64,000 bases of DNA from Theobroma cacao (lineage: Eukaryota; Streptophyta; Magnoliopsida; Malvales; Malvaceae), in the NCBI RefSeq assembly GCF_000208745.1, contig NC_030851.1:32928324-32992323 (forward strand), given 5' to 3'. A program made the translations under genes and the position numbers. Numbering within the stretch: position 1 is the first letter of the stretch; every line of letters starts with the position of its first letter. Below, in pieces: positions 11,396 to 23,440 of this stretch. The notes beneath the pieces are model-generated. The model saw only the letters and a list, made by a program, of their open reading frames with translations. It was not told the DNA's origin and did no database searches.

Positions 11396-12292
11396 GAGAA
11401 AATTATGAGGAATAACTTTCCTTGATAAGGGCATTTAAAAAATAACCATCAAAATAAATTTAATTATTTTTAGTTATGACTTGACAAAAATACCATTGAA
11501 ACTATTTTTAATAAATTATATCATTCATCACGATTTCTCTATCACCATCCTAATCTTTCTAATTTTATTGATTTCTATCTTCGGCATTCGTCTGCTATGC
11601 TCCCGATTTCTCTCTTCTGTTTTTTCAGATTTCTCTTTCCTACGCTCTTAAGATACCAAACAATGGTTTTGATGTGCTTGGGTGGGTGGTTATTTGATAA
11701 ATTTAATTTTTAGGTATTTTGGATATAACTAAAACGGTACAAATGGTCACAAATGTTTGAAATAACTTTTAATTGGATCAATTCGAGACCTAGATACCAA
11801 TAAACTCAAGAATTTAAAATTTATAAACCTAGATTTTCAAAGGAAATTTGTTTTCAATTTTTAGTCAATATAGGTGTTTTAGATAAGAAAATTTGTGTTT
11901 TGATTTATGAAAACATGTTAAAAACACTTTAATCGATACTAAATTATCAAAAAAAAAATAAAATAAAGAGAGTCGGAGAGGATTTGAAGTTTTAGTTCGT
12001 AAGTGACAACAACATTTTAGATATTAAAGTGTAACAAAATGTTTTTGAATATAACGTGTAACAACAATATTTTTTCAATATGGCGTGTAACATGTTTTTA
12101 TACATAACGTGTAATAACAGTATTTTGTTCAATATAACGTGTAACAACCTAATCATGGTGTGTAACATGTTTTTGTACATAGAGTGTAACATATTTTTGT
12201 AGATGATGTGTAATTTCTTTAAAGGTAATTTTGTTTAACTTGACTAAGAATAGTTAAAATTATAAAGAGGGTATTGTTTTTAAAAATATCCC
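11396..12292. mobile_element. Small MULE-type DNA element (897 bp) with 9-bp TSD
   Basis: Flanked by TAATTTTAT (11387-11395) and TAGTTTTAT (12293-12301), a 9-bp duplication with one mismatch, the size typical of Mutator-like elements. The paralogous site near 63110-63125 is empty. The two ends are similar in inverted orientation: near each end lie AT-rich blocks containing a TTTTAGTTATGACTTGACA-like sequence (about 11468-11490) and its inverted counterpart (about 12232-12255), suggesting terminal inverted repeats of roughly 100 bp or more. No transposase is present, so it would be non-autonomous. Confidence 0.65.
12005..12215. repeat. Degenerate ~30-bp tandem repeat inside the small MULE
   Basis: The core (G)TGTAACA(A/T) followed by a TTTTT-rich stretch and CATA(A/G)CG recurs about seven times at roughly 30-bp spacing. 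The open frame on the minus strand here is a translated repeat (recurring YKNMLH), not a gene. Confidence 0.6.
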
Positions 12293-12337
12293 TAGTTTTA
12301 TTGTTTCTTAATTTTATTAATTTTGGACCCTAGATCT

Positions 12338-12347
12338 TATATATAAA
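12338..12347 (+). promoter_or_regulatory. TATA box of MATE copy 1
   Basis: TATATATAAA lies 105 bp upstream of the start codon, followed by a C/T-rich leader (CTCTCCTTCATGCGCTCTCC). The matching position in copy 2 reads TTGTAATGAACACATTG and lacks this box. Promoter function is inferred from position and sequence only. Confidence 0.6.
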
Positions 12348-12451
12348 CTCTCCTTCATGCGCTCTCCACCCAAAGCCTTTCTCCTATTAGGAAATATAGC
12401 TGCTTGCCTTACTATTCTATACTAGTTTCGATCCTTGTTCCTTAGTCTTCC

Positions 12452-14608
12452 ATGGAGGACGTTAAGCAACCGCTTCTACATTACCCTCGGGAAGTCGACG
12501 AGGACAACCACCTCCAATCGCAGTTACTTTCTAAAGCCTCAAACGCCTCCTTCTCCTCCACCACCTTTACCCCCGGCACCCATGACGTCCCTCCGATCAA
12601 CAGCGTTCGCGACTTCTTTAGAGAATTCTTGACTGAGTCCAAGAAGCTCTGGTTCCTTGCCGGCCCCGCCATCTTCACCTCCATCTGCCAGTACTCCCTT
12701 GGCGCCATCACTCAAGTCTTTTCAGGCCAGGTTGGCACTCTGGCTCTCGCCGCCGTGTCCGTCGAGAATTCTGTCATCGCCGGTTTCTCCTTCGGTGCCA
12801 TGGTACAGTACATATTGTAGTTAGTTACCATTTTAATTGTTAACTACTAAAAAATATATGTTGGAATAACTTTATAGAGTTTTTATATGATACACCCTCA
12901 ATAAATCGTAACTTGCTTTTCTCACTACAAAAACTGTGTTATTACATTTTTAACAGTTTCTGGTTAGTTCCTAATACTAACATTAAGATATGATTAAATT
13001 TCAAAAAGCTTGGCATGGGGAGCGCACTAGAAACATTATGTGGCCAAGCGTTCGGAGCAGGACAGCATGATATGCTAGGGATTTACATGCAAAGATCATG
13101 GGTCATCCTCAATTCAACGGCTTTGATCCTAAGCTTGCTATACATATTCGCGGGCCCAATTTTGAATCTAATAGGGCAGACGGCAAGCATATCCAAGGCC
13201 GCCGGAATATTCTCAATATGGATGATACCACAATTGTTTGCTTACGCCGTTAATTTCCCCATGGCAAAGTTCTTACAGGCGCAGAGCAAGATGATGGTGA
13301 TGGCGGTGATAGCCGGTGTGGCCTTGTTTCTGCACACCGTATTTAGCTGGCTCTTGATGTTAAAGCTTGGGTTGGGTCTAGTAGGCGCAGCCATTGTACT
13401 AAACGCATCATGGATATTCATAGATGTGGCCCAGTTCTTGTACATTATCAGCGGAACTTGCGGCCGCGCCTGGACCGGCTTCTCCTGGAAGGCTTTTCAA
13501 CATTTATGGGGATTCGTGAGATTGTCACTGGCGTCCGCAGTAATGCTCTGGTAAGTACAGCAACATTAATTAAAATTAATTGTCCAGCGCTGTTTAACTT
13601 TATCCTTCGCCTTTATTCGTGTCAAAGTTCAGGCAGAATTTGCCTCTTCAAGATTTTGTTTTGAACAAAGACAACAAAATTAAGGTTCTCTTTAATTTTC
13701 TACTCCACGAGTAACATGGTGTTCACATGTTGTCGGATTGATGTGTACCTAGTATAATATTCATAAAATTTGAAGGCATGGGTTGATTAACATAATCGGC
13801 ATGGATTGCACTACCGACACCAATCTTTTTGAGCAACCAATAGTATTGGCATGCTGGTCTTTTATACTCTTTCATTTTTCAGAATATTTTGAATCAAATT
13901 CGGAATCTAGGTCCTTAAATTTTATTACTCCTGATTAATTTTATGCAGTTTAGAGATATGGTATTTTATGGCATTGATACTCTTCGCTGGATATTTAAAG
14001 AACGCAGAAGTATCAGTAGATGCATTGTCTATCTGGTGAGTTTTAGTTTGTAATTACTAGTATTATTTAGCCATTAATTAATGCTAATTGTTGACTTACA
14101 ATTTTACTTCAAAATTCTAGAACGGTTTGAAAAGTTCGATTTATATTCTGAACTAATTATAAAAATGTTATGATATAGCGATTTGAATTTAAAGTGGAAT
14201 TTTCAAATTGATCGAGGCAAGCCATCAGTATTGAATGTAGTACTAAAACCACTTTGGTAGAGTTTTTTTTTTTTCTCCCTAAAGTTCCGTATCTTTCTGA
14301 GTAATAAATTCCCAAAGACAAAAAGCCAATAATAAAGGAGGCAAAGATAAGAAGACTAGTAGGAGAGGACAGGCACGCTGACGATACCACATGTTTTGTC
14401 ATTGAAGCCTGTCACTTTTGCTAGAATTTGTTGGCAAATCAGCTTTGAATTTTGGCACATTGACGCACGCATGGATGTCATATGGACAGCCACATGGTAG
14501 TTCTTCTAACTCTATCTATTGATCACCACAAGAAATAGTAACAAGAAAATTGATATATATTTGCTCCAAAAATGAAATTAAATTCATAGATCAAATTCTT
14601 TTGTCCAC

Positions 14609-14641
<33 letters not shown>

Positions 14642-16228
14642 TTGTCAAACTAGCTATCTAGAAGGATTTAATGTAATTGCAATGAAGGCACATGATTACA
14701 GTGGGGTTTCAACAAGGTATCATATTTCGGCACTATAAAGTAAATTAACTTCTTTACCTTACTTTTCTGCTACTGAATTTTGCAGCATGAACATATTGGG
14801 ATGGACGGTCATGGTTGCTTTGGGAATGAATGCAGCTATAAGGTACTTAATTCACTGGGACACTATTGAATCTATAAGTTCTTACTTATAAAATAGACAA
14901 GGAAGGAAGATGATGCCACACATTTTTATAATCTCATTTTTAATCTTAAAAATGTGCACAGTGTGAGAGTTTCCAATGAATTGGGAGCAGGACATCCAAG
15001 AACAGCTAAATTTTCATTGGTGGTCGCTGTCATCTCTTCATTTCTAATTGGTCTCATCATCTCGCTTATACTGATAATCTTTAGGAATAAATATCCATAC
15101 TTATTTTCAAATGATACACAAGTTCAAGATCTCGTTAAGGAGCTCACTCCACTGTTGGCTCTTTGCATAGTCATCAATAATGTTCAACCTGTCCTTTCAG
15201 GTAACCTTTAAACCCTTTTTCTTGAAATATTAATTAAATATTTTCTTTAATTGTATGAAACAAATTGGCTGCGTTAAATTGCTTTTTCTCTAGGGATGGC
15301 CATTGGAGCTGGATGGCAAGCAGCTGTTGCCTATGTAAACATTGCATGTTACTATATCTTTGGAGTTCCTTTGGGTCTCACATTAGGTTATGCGCTTGAC
15401 ATGGGCGTCCAGGTATGTATTTCCTTTTCTAGGCAGAAATATACTCGGTAAAACCTCTCTCTATTCTGCCATTCACTCCCATAATATTATCTCACGTTAG
15501 ACTAGGGCCAGTGCGTTGCACACGGGCCTTTTTTTTGCCTGTTTTTTTCTTTCTCTTCTATCTCTCTCTTTCTTTCTTCAATACCATTTTTGTTTTCTTC
15601 TATTGCCTCCACGTGGCTAGAGGAGGAAGCCCTTTGGAGCTTCCTTTTACTTATGTAATAGATGGTCTATGAAGATATGAACGACGGTTTCTTCCCCTTT
15701 AAAAATATTTGCCTAGTAGTATTTTACAATTTGAGGCATGCATTAAAACTTGCCTCTTTCGCTCATCAAAATGGATGGTCATGGCAAATGGCACCATCAC
15801 TAGCTATATATGAACCGTCAGACCAAATAACGTGGCAATCATGTCGTTCAAAAGCCTGCAGAATCATGGCATTCGATAAGATGCCCGTTCAACTAACAGT
15901 CCCATGCTTTTTTTTTTTCTTTTTTCCTTAGGGAATTTGGTATGGGATGCTATCAGGGACGGTTGCACAGACTTGTGTCCTATTTGCAATGATTTACAAA
16001 ACCAACTGGAACAAAGAGGTAAAATTAAAAAAAAAATAATGATAAATAATCATTTCTGCTTGAGCTCTAACGTAACAAAATTAGAAGCATTAATTTACTT
16101 CTCCATTTTAAATGCTGTACCTAACTTGGATTATGTATAAAATGCAGGCTTCAATTGCTGAGGAGAGGATAAAGATATGGGGAGGTAATAGTAACTCCGA
16201 ACAGACCAATGTGGAAAATAATGCATAA
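12452..16228 (+). CDS. MATE-family (DETOXIFICATION-type) multidrug/toxic compound extrusion transporter, copy 1
   Basis: I assembled eight exons with GT..AG introns and consistent phase: 12452-12802, 13009-13550, 13949-14035, 14786-14842, 14962-15200, 15294-15412, 15932-16018, 16148-16228. Together they give 1563 nt, 520 residues, the usual size of plant MATE proteins. Family hallmarks: [16 protein letters not shown] (69-84, first membrane helix), [15 protein letters not shown] (121-135), YMQRSW, a PMAKFLQAQSK loop, SVRVSNELGAG (346-356), QPVLSG and GAGWQA (430-435), and a C-terminal TNWNKE. The family exports small organic compounds or organic acids in exchange for H+ or Na+ through 12 helices, at the plasma membrane or tonoplast. 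From memory it most resembles Arabidopsis DTX33 (At1g47530). Substrate and location are unknown. The start codon is the first ATG after the TATA box and matches copy 2. Residue 93 is Gln where copy 2 has Arg. Confidence 0.93.
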
Positions 16229-17029
16229 ACATGATTACGCAAGAATAACTGAGGTGAAATTTTGGCCCAGTGTGATGTGATATATTGTGTGAAGATGAAG
16301 TTGAAGTTCATTTCATCCAGCAAATGTACCGTTCTAGCAACAGCTCTTCCGCCCACTTTTTTCTTTTGTTGACCGTCAGCCTTTAGTGAGCCTGGTTTCT
16401 ATTGGCATTCTTCGCGCCCACGTGTCTTATTCTTTTTACCATTTTGATATTTTTGGAATTTTCTCTAATATTATAATTTTTTAAGCTCATCTTATGTTTC
16501 TCTTTTTTGGCCAAACCTCAAGTTATGTTAAACATTCCCCTATCACTTTTTTTAATTAAAAAAAAAAATCCTTAATGCACTTCTCTTATCATCATTTTCT
16601 TTTAACAATAGCAATAGACTTTCACATCTATAAATTTTCAAAATAATTAATAAATTTTCATTGAAAAATACTAATTATTATACTACTTTTGAATCAACTA
16701 TTGAGAAAAAAAAATTGTATCAACTAACCTAAAAGATGATTAATTAATTCAATTTTCACACTTAAACTTGACATTGTTTTTAACTAGCTCTCTTTCCTTT
16801 TACAATATTTGGGTTTTCTTAATTTTTTTTTCTATCAAGGCTTATCAATTATCTTTATTCCATATAACTTTTTAATTTACTATAATGAAAAAGGATGATC
16901 ATTTTCATCAAAAAAATTTTCACCATCAATTCGTGATTTCATATATTTTATAGATATAGAAAATTTTTTGTAACCCTACTCTTCAAACTTTATATAATTG
17001 CTTTTTCAAAATAATACATCTTTGACGTG
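16229..17029. other. 3' flank of MATE copy 1, non-coding
   Basis: This is the AT-rich 3' UTR and intergenic sequence between the MATE stop codon and the first base of the Tat-type LTR. It has no open frame with a recognisable product. Several AATAAT/AATAAA-like hexamers occur, but no poly(A) site can be fixed from sequence alone. Confidence 0.6.
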
Positions 17030-17461
17030 TGTACACACAAATTTTTTCTCAAAATTTATTGACTTGAAAAAAATGAAACAAATATTAAATATTTGAGGTG
17101 AGTTATAATTTTTGAAACTCCTTTTATTAATTTCTTCACTTTATCTTCAAAAGTCACGAACTTGAACTTAATCTTGATCACAAACTTTGTTTAATATTTT
17201 CGCTTCAAGGGTCTTGACAACTTGATTTTGATCACGAACTATACTTGATATCTTAATCACGAACCTCGCTTGATATCTTGATCACGAATTTCGCTTGAAA
17301 ACTTGATCATGAACTTTGCTTGATATCTTCACTTTAGAAATCTTTTGTTCTTCTTGATCTCCTAAATACTCTGAATCTTCGAATGCTTCCGATTGATGCA
17401 AATGGCTTGGGGGAGCCTTTTATTTATAGTGCTAGATGAGAAACTTTTATGAGAATGTGGT
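17030..17461 (-). repeat. 3' LTR of the Tat element, segment 1
   Basis: It aligns with 49253-49735: TGTACA terminus, CTCAAAATTT(A/C)TTGACTTG block, GTCTTGACAACTTGATTTTGATCACGAAC block, and a GGCTTGGGGGAGCC block near 17405 (49677). It includes a degenerate ~25-bp tandem repeat, CTTGATATCTTGATCACGAACTT, at 17170-17335. It is interrupted at 17461 by the chromovirus-like gypsy and resumes at 22815. Confidence 0.8.
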
Positions 17462-17878
17462 TGACGCAGTAAGTTAGTGTGAAAACAAAGGCTAGCACTC
17501 AACAAAGCCTTTAAGGTCGATAATCAAGTTTCAAATGCAAAAACTTAAAGTCAAAACTTGAAAGAAAAAAAAGTAATGCTATACAATAATTCCAAAATAA
17601 ATTGTCTAATAACTAAGTCTAGGAGTGCAATTTATAATAGTCTAATCCTACTTAACCTAAACTTAGAGTGCAAGTAAAGTAAATTTAAATATGGAAGTAT
17701 TCTACCCTAATCTTTTTTGGAGTACAAGAAAAATAAATTCCTAAACCTATGTTTACTTGTTGTCCAAGTAAATTAAAATAAAAAAAGAAATTATATTATT
17801 CTTATAATTCTTAATAGGCTACTAAATAAATAAGAAAAATACTATAATTACTTGTCATTTGCTAGACGATCTACATCA
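17462..17878 (-). repeat. 3' LTR of the chromovirus-like gypsy
   Basis: It is co-linear with 22399-22814: shared GTGAAAACAAAGGCTAGCACTC near the start, AAATAAATTGTCTAATAACTAAGTCTA in the middle, and ATTACTTGTCAT.TGCTAGA..ATC.ACATCA at the end. Termini are TG..CA. Differences are scattered substitutions and small indels, indicating an old insertion. Confidence 0.9.
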
Positions 17879-17879
17879 G

Positions 17880-20800
17880 TCCCTTTCACTTGGAAAAAAA
17901 AACTCAACCTCGAGTTAACTTGTACATTTGAATATATGGGTTCATTTGATGAATCAAAAAGGTAAATATCGGTTACATTAAATGTTTTAGAAATTCCCAT
18001 TATGTTTGGCAGATCCACAACATATGCATTGTCATTAATCTTCTTCAAAATCCGATATGGTCCATACTTCTTAGGCTATAACTTACTATAAGTCCCCACT
18101 GAAAAACTTTCTTGTTGCAAAAACTCCATCACCTAATCTCCTACTTCAAAAATCTGCTTTCTGCGACGTTGGTCTGCAGCTTTCTTGTACTTGGCATTAA
18201 CTTGCTTTAATTTTATTTCACTTTTTCTTGAACATTTTGCCACTAATTAGCCATATTTTCAATAGCTACACTAAACCCAAGAACTTTAGGCAACTTGATC
18301 AAGTCAAGAACATGCTGCGGTGACTTTGTGTACACAATAGAAAATGGAGATTTTCTTATGGCACTATGAATAACACTATTATAAACAAACTCTTCTTATG
18401 CTAATGCAAAGTCCCACTACTTCGGTCTATCTCCACAAATATTGCGAATTAGATTGCCAACGGTTTTGTTCATTGATTTAGTTTGGCTATTAGTTTATGA
18501 ATAAGTTGTGCTACTATAATTCAAGGATGAATTGAACATCTTCCACGAAGTCCTCCAAAAATGGCCAAGAAACTTGCTGTCCTGATCTGAAGTGATGGTT
18601 TTAGCATGCAGATGAACAACCTTCTTGAAAAATAATTTAGCTATTCTTCTTGCATCGGAATTCTTGTTGCAAGGGATAAAGTGTGCCATTTTAGAAAACC
18701 TATCATTAACAACAAAAACAGAATCCATGCCTTTTTGTGTTCGAGGTAATCCAAGCACAAAATCCTTAGATAATGCCATCAAATATTTTCTAAAACAGGT
18801 AAAAGCATGTACAAACCAGTATTTTGGGATTGTCCCTTTTCGGTTTGGTAAATGTAACATCGCTACATAAATCTTGTTATATCCTTTCTCAAATGTGGCT
18901 AATAATATCTTTCTCCAACGACAACAATCGTCTTGTCATGACCTAAATGACCAACAAAACCTCCACCATGCAAGTTTCTAATCAACTTTTCTCTCAATGA
19001 AGTTCTAAGAATGCAAAGTTGGTTGCCTCGCATTAGAAAACCATCATGAATGTAAAAATCCTCAATAGGTTGATTTGTGACACATTTCTCCTAAGTATCA
19101 TGAAAATCTCCATCTGTATGATACAATTCCCTAACTGTATCAAAACTGACAACTTATTGTCTCATTGTCACCAGCAAAGTTGCATGTCTACTCAATGTAT
19201 CTGCTACTTTATTTTGTACCCCAACCTTAAGCCTAAGCTTTAAAGGAAACTTTTGCAGAAACTGAGACCACTCGGCATGCACGTTTTTATTGATTCGATT
19301 CTGGCTACTTAACTACCTTAATGCCAACTAAATAGTGGTTCTAATTCTTCAAAGCATGCAATACAGAATAAAATTCTTTGTCATACGTGGTCTTTTTATG
19401 CCTCACATCATTGAGCTTCTCACTGAAATAAGCTACTGGTTTCTTCTTTTGTGAAAGAGCAGCTCTTATCCCAACTCCATTAGTGTCACATTCAACTTCA
19501 AATAATGTATTAAAATTTGGTAATGCTAAAACAGGAGCAGTACATAGCTTCTCATTTAGCACAGCAAAACTGGTTGTAACTTTTTCGCTCCACTGGAACT
19601 TCCCCTTCTTTGGACACTCTGTAATAGGCGCTGCAATACTACTAAAATTTTTGATAAAATGCTTGAAAAATGTTGCCAACACATAAAAACTTCTGACTTT
19701 TGTTACTGTTTTTGTTGTAGGCCATTCTTTAATAGCTCGAATTTTCTCTTTATCCATTTGAATTCCTTTTACACTAACTACAAAGCCTAGGAATAATAGC
19801 TTATTTGTCATAAAGTTGTATTTTTTCAAGTTAACATACAATTGATTTTTTTACAAAATCGTTAATACCTCGCGTAAATACAAAAGATGATCCATTTTTG
19901 ATCGACTATAAATTAGGATATCATCAAAATAAACCATGATAAATTTTCCAAAAAAAGGTTTCAATACCTGATTCATCAATTAGATAAAGGTACTAGGTGC
20001 GTTGGTCAACTTGAATGGCATCATAAGCCACCCATACAATCTTTCCTTCATTTTAAAAGCTATTTTTCACTCATCCTCAAGTCTAATTTGAATATGATGG
20101 TATCCACTATGAAGATCAATTTTTGTGAACACTTTAGCTTCATGTAACCTATCAAGCATGTCATTTAGCCTAGGAATTGGAAACTTGTACCCAACAATAA
20201 TCTTGTTGATGGCTTGGCTTTCTACTTACATCTTCTAAATCCCATTTTTTTTTGGGGTTAGTAAGGCAGGAACTACACATGGACTTATGCTCTCCCGAAT
20301 ATGTCCTTTGTGTAGTAATTCCTCTAGTTTCTCTTTGAGAATCTCGTTCTCCTCTGGACTCTTCGTATAATGAGGTAAATTTGGTAAACTAGCACCAAGA
20401 ATTAGATTAATATGGTGTTGAATATCCCTCATAAGTGGTAAACCACTAGGTAACTCTTTTGGCATCACCTCACTAAATTCTTCTAGTAACGGTTTGATTA
20501 TTTATGGATGCTTTACTATTTTTTGATCCTTTTCAATTAACAACACTTGTTTCACAATCTGAGCATGCATCTCTTTTAACTCCTTGAAAGTAGCTTCTAT
20601 CTCATTGCCTAAATGAGTAAGGATAAAGAAAGTTCGCCCTTCTATTTTAGAGGCTTTGGTTTTGACACTTCTTTTCATTGGCATTAAAGTAAAATTTATG
20701 CCGTCTTTCTCCAATCTGTAGGTGTTTTCTCTCCCATCATGCTACATTGCAACATCAAATTGCTAAGGTCTACCAAATAACAAGAAATAAGCATACACAT

Positions 20801-22362
20801 CAACAATATCAAAATATACTTTATCCTTATATTTGCCAATGGAAAAAGGTACCTTACACTGTTCTGTTACATGAATCTTCTTTGTTGCCTTAATCCATCC
20901 AATAATGTATGGATTGTGGTGTTTTTCAATTTTAAGACACAAACTTTGCACAACGTCTTTATTGATAATATTCTCACAATTTTCACTATCAATAATCACA
21001 TCAAATAAACAATTAGTTATAGTGCACTTGGTTTGAAATAATTGATTTCTTTGAATGTTATCTTCTTGTTTTTGAGGCAACATCATTCTTCTCATTACAT
21101 AGTTTTAGCCATCATCATAATCCTCATACTCATCATCATCCCCATCTGGACCACAACAAATCTTGTCATCCTTTTCTTCCCATTCCATCACATGGATTGC
21201 TTTTCTAAGAGAACAGTCATTGGATTTGTGACTAGGTTGATTGCATTTAAAACACTTCCCTGGGATTGGTTTAGCAAATAGATTTGCAGCTTTTTACCCC
21301 TCATTCACATCTGCCACTTTGTGCTTTCTAGTCACCTTATCTTTCTTGTACCAGCCATTGCGTGTAGAACTATCATGAACCAATTTATTCTTGTCATTAG
21401 ATGCCTTATGATTATCCCCGTTGTAACTTCTATGAGAATAATCAAGTTTGTTCTTTTTCTGTAACATTACTTTAGCCTTTAAAGTAGTATTTTGGGCTTT
21501 AGATAAATTTTGCAATACCTATTCCTTTATCTTTTCTTTGATAATTGGCTTCAACCGCCTAAGATACTTGGTAACCCATTGCTCTTCGGTCTCCCTCAAG
21601 TCATTTTTTTTGTTAGTCTTATAAATTTCGTAGTATACTCATGTACAGTTTTTTGAACTTGATGGCATCTTGGATACTTTCGGAGCAAAATCTGCTCATA
21701 ATCAAGAAGAAAAAAATCTTTTTGTAATAGCTACTTCATTCTATACTAGCTTCTAACTGGTGCTTTCCCTTCACGATTCCTTTTGGATTGTAACGTTTCC
21801 CACCATGCAGAAGCAACACCTTTAACCTACAATCGACAAGTCTCACCTTGTCTCCTTTTGGAATCTCTATATATTTAAAAAACCTATCTATTTCTATAAC
21901 CTAATCTAGAAATTCTTCAATATTTAAACTCCCATTAAAGCAAGGAATATCCATTTTTAATGTGAAATCTTTGGTATCTCAATCACCAAAATTATTCCTT
22001 CCATGTCTAGTGTATCTCACAAGTTTTACCAAATAATCATTTTCTTTCTCTGAATCTTTCATGTAGACCTGTTGTTTATGCTCGCTTGTAGGAACAGATC
22101 TGTCAATAGGCTATCGGCTAGCTGCATCATTTTTGATACATGACCTTTTGTCATTCCAGTTTTTATCGGCATCTACACTTAGAGCATTAAATCAATATGC
22201 AATTTCTTCAAAGTGTTGTTCCTAACGCTGGAATTAGAGATCCATTCGTTGCTCTAAAGCCCCCAACACCACCCCTTGATCTTGCACTACAAATCGCGAA
22301 GTCTCAATTCCATGATCTTGGCCATAAGAACCGCCACCTACCATAACTGGGTTACATACCAT
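17880..22362 (-). pseudogene. Gag-pol polyprotein of the chromovirus-like gypsy, multiply broken
   Basis: Minus strand, start at 22362. In order: Gag; CCHC knuckle CFKCNQPSHKSNDC at about 21213-21258; aspartic protease region at 20763-21095, where the active site reads DSENCENI; RT at 19860-20468 with an intact YFDDILIYS box at 19902-19931; RNase H at 19341-19700 ([17 protein letters not shown]); integrase from about 18000 to 18960 ([35 protein letters not shown]). The C-terminus ([20 protein letters not shown]) runs to the 3' LTR edge. Internal stops in every domain mean it cannot produce a full protein. Normally this polyprotein supplies capsid and replication enzymes for copy-and-paste movement. 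Confidence 0.88.
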
Positions 22363-22383
22363 TAGATTAAGTGAATTTTTTCT

Positions 22384-22396
22384 TACTTTGATACCA
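22384..22396 (-). other. Primer-binding site of the chromovirus-like gypsy
   Basis: On the minus strand TGGTATCAAAGTAAG lies just inside the 5' LTR (which begins at 22399 on the plus strand). It matches the initiator tRNA-Met PBS (TGGTATCAGAGC) over its first part. Confidence 0.7.
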
Positions 22397-22398
22397 AT

Positions 22399-22814
22399 TG
22401 ATTCAACAAGTTAGCGTGAAAACAAAGGCTAGCACTCGACAGAGCCTTTAAGGTTAATAATAAAGTTTCAAATACAAAAACTTAAACTTAAAATTTGAAG
22501 AAAAAACATAATATTATTCAATAATTTCAAAATAAATTATCTAATAACTAAGTCTAAGAGTGCTATTTATAATAACTTAATCCTACTTAACTTAAACTTA
22601 GAGTGCAAGTAAAGTAAATTTATATAAAGAAGTATCTTACCCTAAACTTCCTTGGAGTATAAGAAAAGTAAATTCCTAAACCTAAACTTACATGTCATCC
22701 AAGTAAATTAAAATAAAAATAGAAATTCTATTATTCTTACAATTCCTAATAAGACTCCTAAATAAATAAGAAAAATAGTAAAATTACTTGTCATCTGCTA
22801 GATTATCGACATCA
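22399..22814 (-). repeat. 5' LTR of the chromovirus-like gypsy
   Basis: Partner of 17462-17878, with the PBS directly to its left. It ends ACATCA, followed by the right flank TTGGT. Confidence 0.9.
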
Positions 22815-23027
22815 TTGGTCTCTTTGAATTATCTCTAAATTAATTTTAATTTAATTAAAGATAAAATCATGATGACTTATTGAAAGTATTTTGATTGGTC
22901 AGACTTTGAGTTTTTGAATTTTAATTGGTCAAATTTAAGTTTTTTCTCTAAATTTATTTAGAGATAAATTAAATAAACAAATTTGATTTTTTTTCTAAAT
23001 TATCATAATTATTAGAGATAAATTAGA
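22815..23027 (-). repeat. 3' LTR of the Tat element, segment 2
   Basis: It continues the Tat LTR after the gypsy insertion: CTCTTTGAA..ATCTCTAAATTA..TTTAATTTAATTA, then CATGATGACTTATTGAAAGT and GACTTTGAGTTTTTGAATTTT, matching 49736-49935. It stops at TAAATTAGAT (23018-23027), where the LINE begins with a poly-T tract. Confidence 0.8.
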
Positions 23028-23440
23028 TTTTTTTTTTGAAAGATAGAGATTTATTAAATAAGATAGGGAAAAGAAGATCCTTGTACAAATACAACCAGAA
23101 AATGCTTTTTATTAATCAAAAGCCGAGAACTAATCAAAGCAGAGATCCAACAACAATAGAAACCACAGAATCCAAAAACTAAGACAAAAACCACTCAAAC
23201 AATCCAGCGGAGAAAACTAAAACACAGAAAAATATAGAAGAACAAAAGAAAAAGCAAAAAGAGAACATCAACATGAGGTCTTTGGAAAACAAGACGATCA
23301 AGAAACAACCGCCACAGCAACAGATGCATCCTTATCCATCCTTGGGATTACAAACCAATCAAACATCAGAGGAAGAAACCAATTAGCATAGATGCAACGC
23401 TGCAGCATGAAAGCCAAAAACGAGCAAAAAGAGCAAAATC

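Larger units (their letters stand above)
9452..12451 (+). promoter_or_regulatory. Upstream region of MATE copy 1, duplicated at 62240-63278 and broken by two insertions
   Basis: From the CATCATACATAATTAT block at 9452, the sequence runs parallel to 62240-63278: GAA repeat, GTACGTGC(T/C)(T/C)GGC block, GGGATGGCCGGCATATTTAGG block (9910 / 62676), and CTTCATGCGCTCTCCACC leader (12353 / 63177). Copy 1 has two segments that copy 2 lacks: a truncated LINE (10327-11340) and a MULE-type element (11396-12292). With those removed the two regions align closely up to the ATG. The shared region is therefore the ancestral promoter, and the copy-1 version has been split. Confidence 0.8.
17462..22814 (-). 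mobile_element. Chromovirus-like Ty3/gypsy retrotransposon inserted in the Tat 3' LTR
   Basis: It is complete in outline: LTRs of about 417 bp at 17462-17878 and 22399-22814, PBS next to the 5' LTR, polypurine tract (AAGTGAAAGGGAC on the minus strand) next to the 3' LTR, and a single gag-pol reading through PR, RT, RNase H and IN. Flanks are GTGGT on the left and TTGGT on the right, a 5-bp duplication with one mismatch. The uninterrupted version of the site is seen in the other Tat LTR at about 49730. Short overall length (5353 bp) and short LTRs recall Reina-type chromoviruses, but I see no chromodomain and make no firm lineage claim. Many stops and frameshifts. Confidence 0.85.

Noticed and set aside
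11992..12192. Minus-strand open frame rich in Leu/His/Tyr
   Set aside because: It is the translation of a ~30-bp tandem repeat inside a small DNA element.
17462..22814. Repeats around the gypsy element as a CRISPR-like or satellite array
   Set aside because: The two ~417-bp direct repeats bracket a gag-pol with PBS and polypurine tract, so they are LTRs.
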